Positions 6,430-8,245 of a stretch of 8,245 bases of DNA are shown one piece after another. The stretch is from an uncultured archaeon (lineage in GTDB: Archaea > Thermoproteota > Nitrososphaeria > Nitrososphaerales > CALBXV01). Each line of letters starts with the position of its first letter. Position 1 is the first letter of the stretch. The notes below the pieces were generated by a model that saw only the letters and a program-made list of their open reading frames with translations, did not search any database and was not told the origin of the DNA. Where the stretch lies: NCBI GenBank assembly GCA_937890045.1, contig CALBXV010000380.1, forward strand, positions 1-8,245, in the 5' to 3' direction. The position numbers and the translations under genes are program-made.

Positions 6430-8245
6430 TTGTCAGAATATACACAAAGTGGTAGAGAAGAGAGATTAATAGAGTTCATTGAGAAATACAAAAGAGGAAA
6501 ATATAGAAAAGAAATAGCAGGATTATCACAAATAAATGGTAAATCAATTTTGATTGATTTATCAGAATTAGCAGAATATGAAGATGGTCAAATAGGTATG
6601 GATATATCAAATAATCCAGATGAGATATTAGATCAATTTGAAACAGCAGCGTTTAAAATATTAATGGAAGAGGATAAATCATATGCAGAGAGATTATCAA
6701 AAAACTCCCCTTTTGGAATGGGAGCAAGTAAACCAATGGATTTTTTTGTAAGAATAAGAGACACTAATGAAGAAAGACATATATCAATTAGGAGTATTGG
6801 GACACAAAATCTAGATAAATTGGTAACAGTACCAGGTTTAGTAGTAAGAGCGTCAAATCTTCAACCTTTCTTAGTTTGGGGTGTTTTTTCATGTAGTACA
6901 GGACATAGCACAATAGTAAAACAAGAGGGTAAAGCGTTAAAAAAACCATTATTATGTTCTGAACCAAGTTGTGGCATAAATAGAGACAAATATTTTCAAT
7001 TAGATAAAAGAGATTCACTCTTTATTGATTATCAAGAAATAAGAATACAAGAATTACCTGAAGAGTTACCGGCAGGACAATTACCAAGAGCGTTTGACGT
7101 TCAAATTACTGGAGATTCAGTAAATAAAATCCGTCCAGGAGATAGAGTAGATGTAACTGGAGTTATAAGAGCTGAAGAAGAAGATGTGTCTAAGATCGAT
7201 AAATTAACAACATTTAATGCAGTTATAGAATCAAGATATATTGAAATAATAGGTAAAGAACCAGAAGATTTACCTTTAGCAAAAGAAGATCAAGATAGAA
7301 TAACGGAATTAGCAAAAGATGAACAATTATATGATAAATTAATTCAATCAGTAGCACCGTTTATCCATGGACATGAAAATGAAAAAGAAGCAATATTATT
7401 ATTATTAGCAGGTTCACCAAGAAAAACATTAGGTGATGGTACAAAGATAAGAGGTGACATAAATATTTTATTAGTAGGAGATCCAGGCACTGCAAAAAGC
7501 GAATTATTAAAATATGTAGCTAAAATAGCTCAAAGAGGATTATATACATCTGGAAAAGGTTCTACCGCAGCAGGATTAACAGCAGCAGTAGTAAGAGAAA
7601 AAAGTGGCGGAATGATGTTTCTAGAAGCAGGAGCAGTAGTTCTAGCAGATCAAGGAATTGCAGCAGTAGATGAATTTGATAAAATGAGAGCAGAAGATAG
7701 AAGTGCATTGCATGAAACTATGGAACAACAAACTGTAAGTGTAGCAAAAGGAGGGATTGTAGCAACCTTAAATGCTAGAACATCAATTATAGCAGCTGCA
7801 AATCCAACATTTGGAAGATACGACATCTACAAAAATTTACATGAAAATTTAGAGAACATACCAACACCACTGCTTACTAGATTTGATTTAATTTTTGCTG
7901 TACGAGATGAAAAAGACCGTGTCAAAGATGAGCAATTAGCTAGACATATACTAGATACACACAGAAAAGAAGATCAAGTTATTGCACCACCAATAGACTT
8001 TGAATTATTAAAAAAATACATAATTTATTCTAAAAAAATTAATCCTAAACTTACTAAAGAAGCACAAGAAAAAATTCTTGAATATTATCTAGCTACAAGA
8101 GATATTTCTGAAGAAGACATGGTAATAATTACACCTAGACAACTTGAAGGATTAATAAGATTAGCTACAGCAAGATCAAGAATTTTATTAAAAAATAAAG
8201 TAACAGAAGAGGATGCTTTAACAGTAATTTCTTTAATGAAGAAAA
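6430..8245 (+). CDS. mcm: MCM replicative DNA helicase (3' end outside the window)
   Basis: MCM is the hexameric AAA+ 3'-5' helicase that unwinds the replication fork. 605 codons are present and open to the window edge. The N-terminal domain is about 1-265, with a zinc ribbon using C155, H159, C176 and C181 (C-x3-H...C-x4-C) and the conserved ELPAGQLPR (220-228). The ATPase domain has Walker A GDPGTAKS (350-357), Walker B VDEFDKM (D414, E415), the presensor-1 hairpin with K440, sensor 1 N458 in AAANPTFGRYD, arginine finger R484 in LLTRFD, and sensor 2 R570 in TPRQLEGLIR. All key residues are intact and no intein is present. The C-terminal winged-helix domain should lie beyond 8245. The TTG start is three bases after the GINS stop and is backed by AGGTGA seven bases upstream. 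An in-frame stop at 6424-6426 rules out an earlier start. Confidence 0.98.
   Translation, partial: MSEYTQSGREERLIEFIEKYKRGKYRKEIAGLSQINGKSILIDLSELAEYEDGQIGMDISNNPDEILDQFETAAFKILMEEDKSYAERLSKNSPFGMGASKPMDFFVRIRDTNEERHISIRSIGTQNLDKLVTVPGLVVRASNLQPFLVWGVFSCSTGHSTIVKQEGKALKKPLLCSEPSCGINRDKYFQLDKRDSLFIDYQEIRIQELPEELPAGQLPRAFDVQITGDSVNKIRPGDRVDVTGVIRAEEEDVSKIDKLTTFNAVIESRYIEIIGKEPEDLPLAKEDQDRITELAKDEQLYDKLIQSVAPFIHGHENEKEAILLLLAGSPRKTLGDGTKIRGDINILLVGDPGTAKSELLKYVAKIAQRGLYTSGKGSTAAGLTAAVVREKSGGMMFLEAGAVVLADQGIAAVDEFDKMRAEDRSALHETMEQQTVSVAKGGIVATLNARTSIIAAANPTFGRYDIYKNLHENLENIPTPLLTRFDLIFAVRDEKDRVKDEQLARHILDTHRKEDQVIAPPIDFELLKKYIIYSKKINPKLTKEAQEKILEYYLATRDISEEDMVIITPRQLEGLIRLATARSRILLKNKVTEEDALTVISLMKK

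Noticed and set aside
6198..6491. 97-residue minus-strand reading frame
   Set aside because: It is antisense to the 3' half of GINS and the start of mcm, both of which are supported by motifs and a Shine-Dalgarno.
6788..7018. 76-residue minus-strand reading frame
   Set aside because: It is antisense to the MCM zinc-ribbon region and has low-complexity hydrophobic composition typical of shadows in AT-rich genes.

Overview
The window is a compact, very AT-rich stretch of an archaeal chromosome (G+C well under 35% by eye; AGA, ATA and TTA are preferred for Arg, Ile and Leu). The archaeal assignment rests on a replication factor C small subunit, a GINS subunit and an MCM helicase, on an F420-type luciferase-fold oxidoreductase, and on TATA boxes about 25-30 bases before the first genes of transcription units. 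The protein set and the style of the enolase, HisRS and luciferase-fold proteins suggest a TACK lineage, most likely Nitrososphaerota (Thaumarchaeota). That placement is inference and was not tested.

Layout. Positions 15-1668 (+) carry enolase and a 106-residue arcadin-1-like protein of unknown role. The second gene meets a leftward block tail to tail, and the two stop codons share one TTAA. The leftward block (5601 to 1665, - strand) runs rfcS, hisS, a luciferase-like (F420-dependent) oxidoreductase and an ECF S-component-like membrane protein, with gaps of 13, 16 and 32 bases, so it reads as an operon. A 285-base divergent spacer (5602-5886) separates rfcS from a rightward pair: a Gins23-type GINS subunit and MCM. 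MCM runs off the right edge after 605 codons.

Functionally the core is DNA replication. GINS and MCM form the replicative helicase assembly, and RfcS is the clamp-loader small subunit; the two units face away from a shared control region. Enolase (glycolysis/gluconeogenesis) and HisRS (translation) are housekeeping genes. The oxidoreductase and membrane protein are accessory metabolic genes with unknown substrates.

The most unusual feature is start-codon use. Five of eight genes can only be read sensibly from TTG (eno, the membrane protein, the oxidoreductase, GINS, MCM), and rfcS probably is too. Promoter-proximal genes look leaderless, with a TATA box about 25-30 bases before the start. 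Three downstream genes (hisS, the oxidoreductase, mcm) instead have Shine-Dalgarno-like motifs. The divergent spacer holds a 16-base palindrome, a stem-loop followed by T8, and a possible leader ORF that overlaps the GINS start. I see no mobile element, CRISPR array, rRNA or tRNA, and no convincing new multi-gene system.
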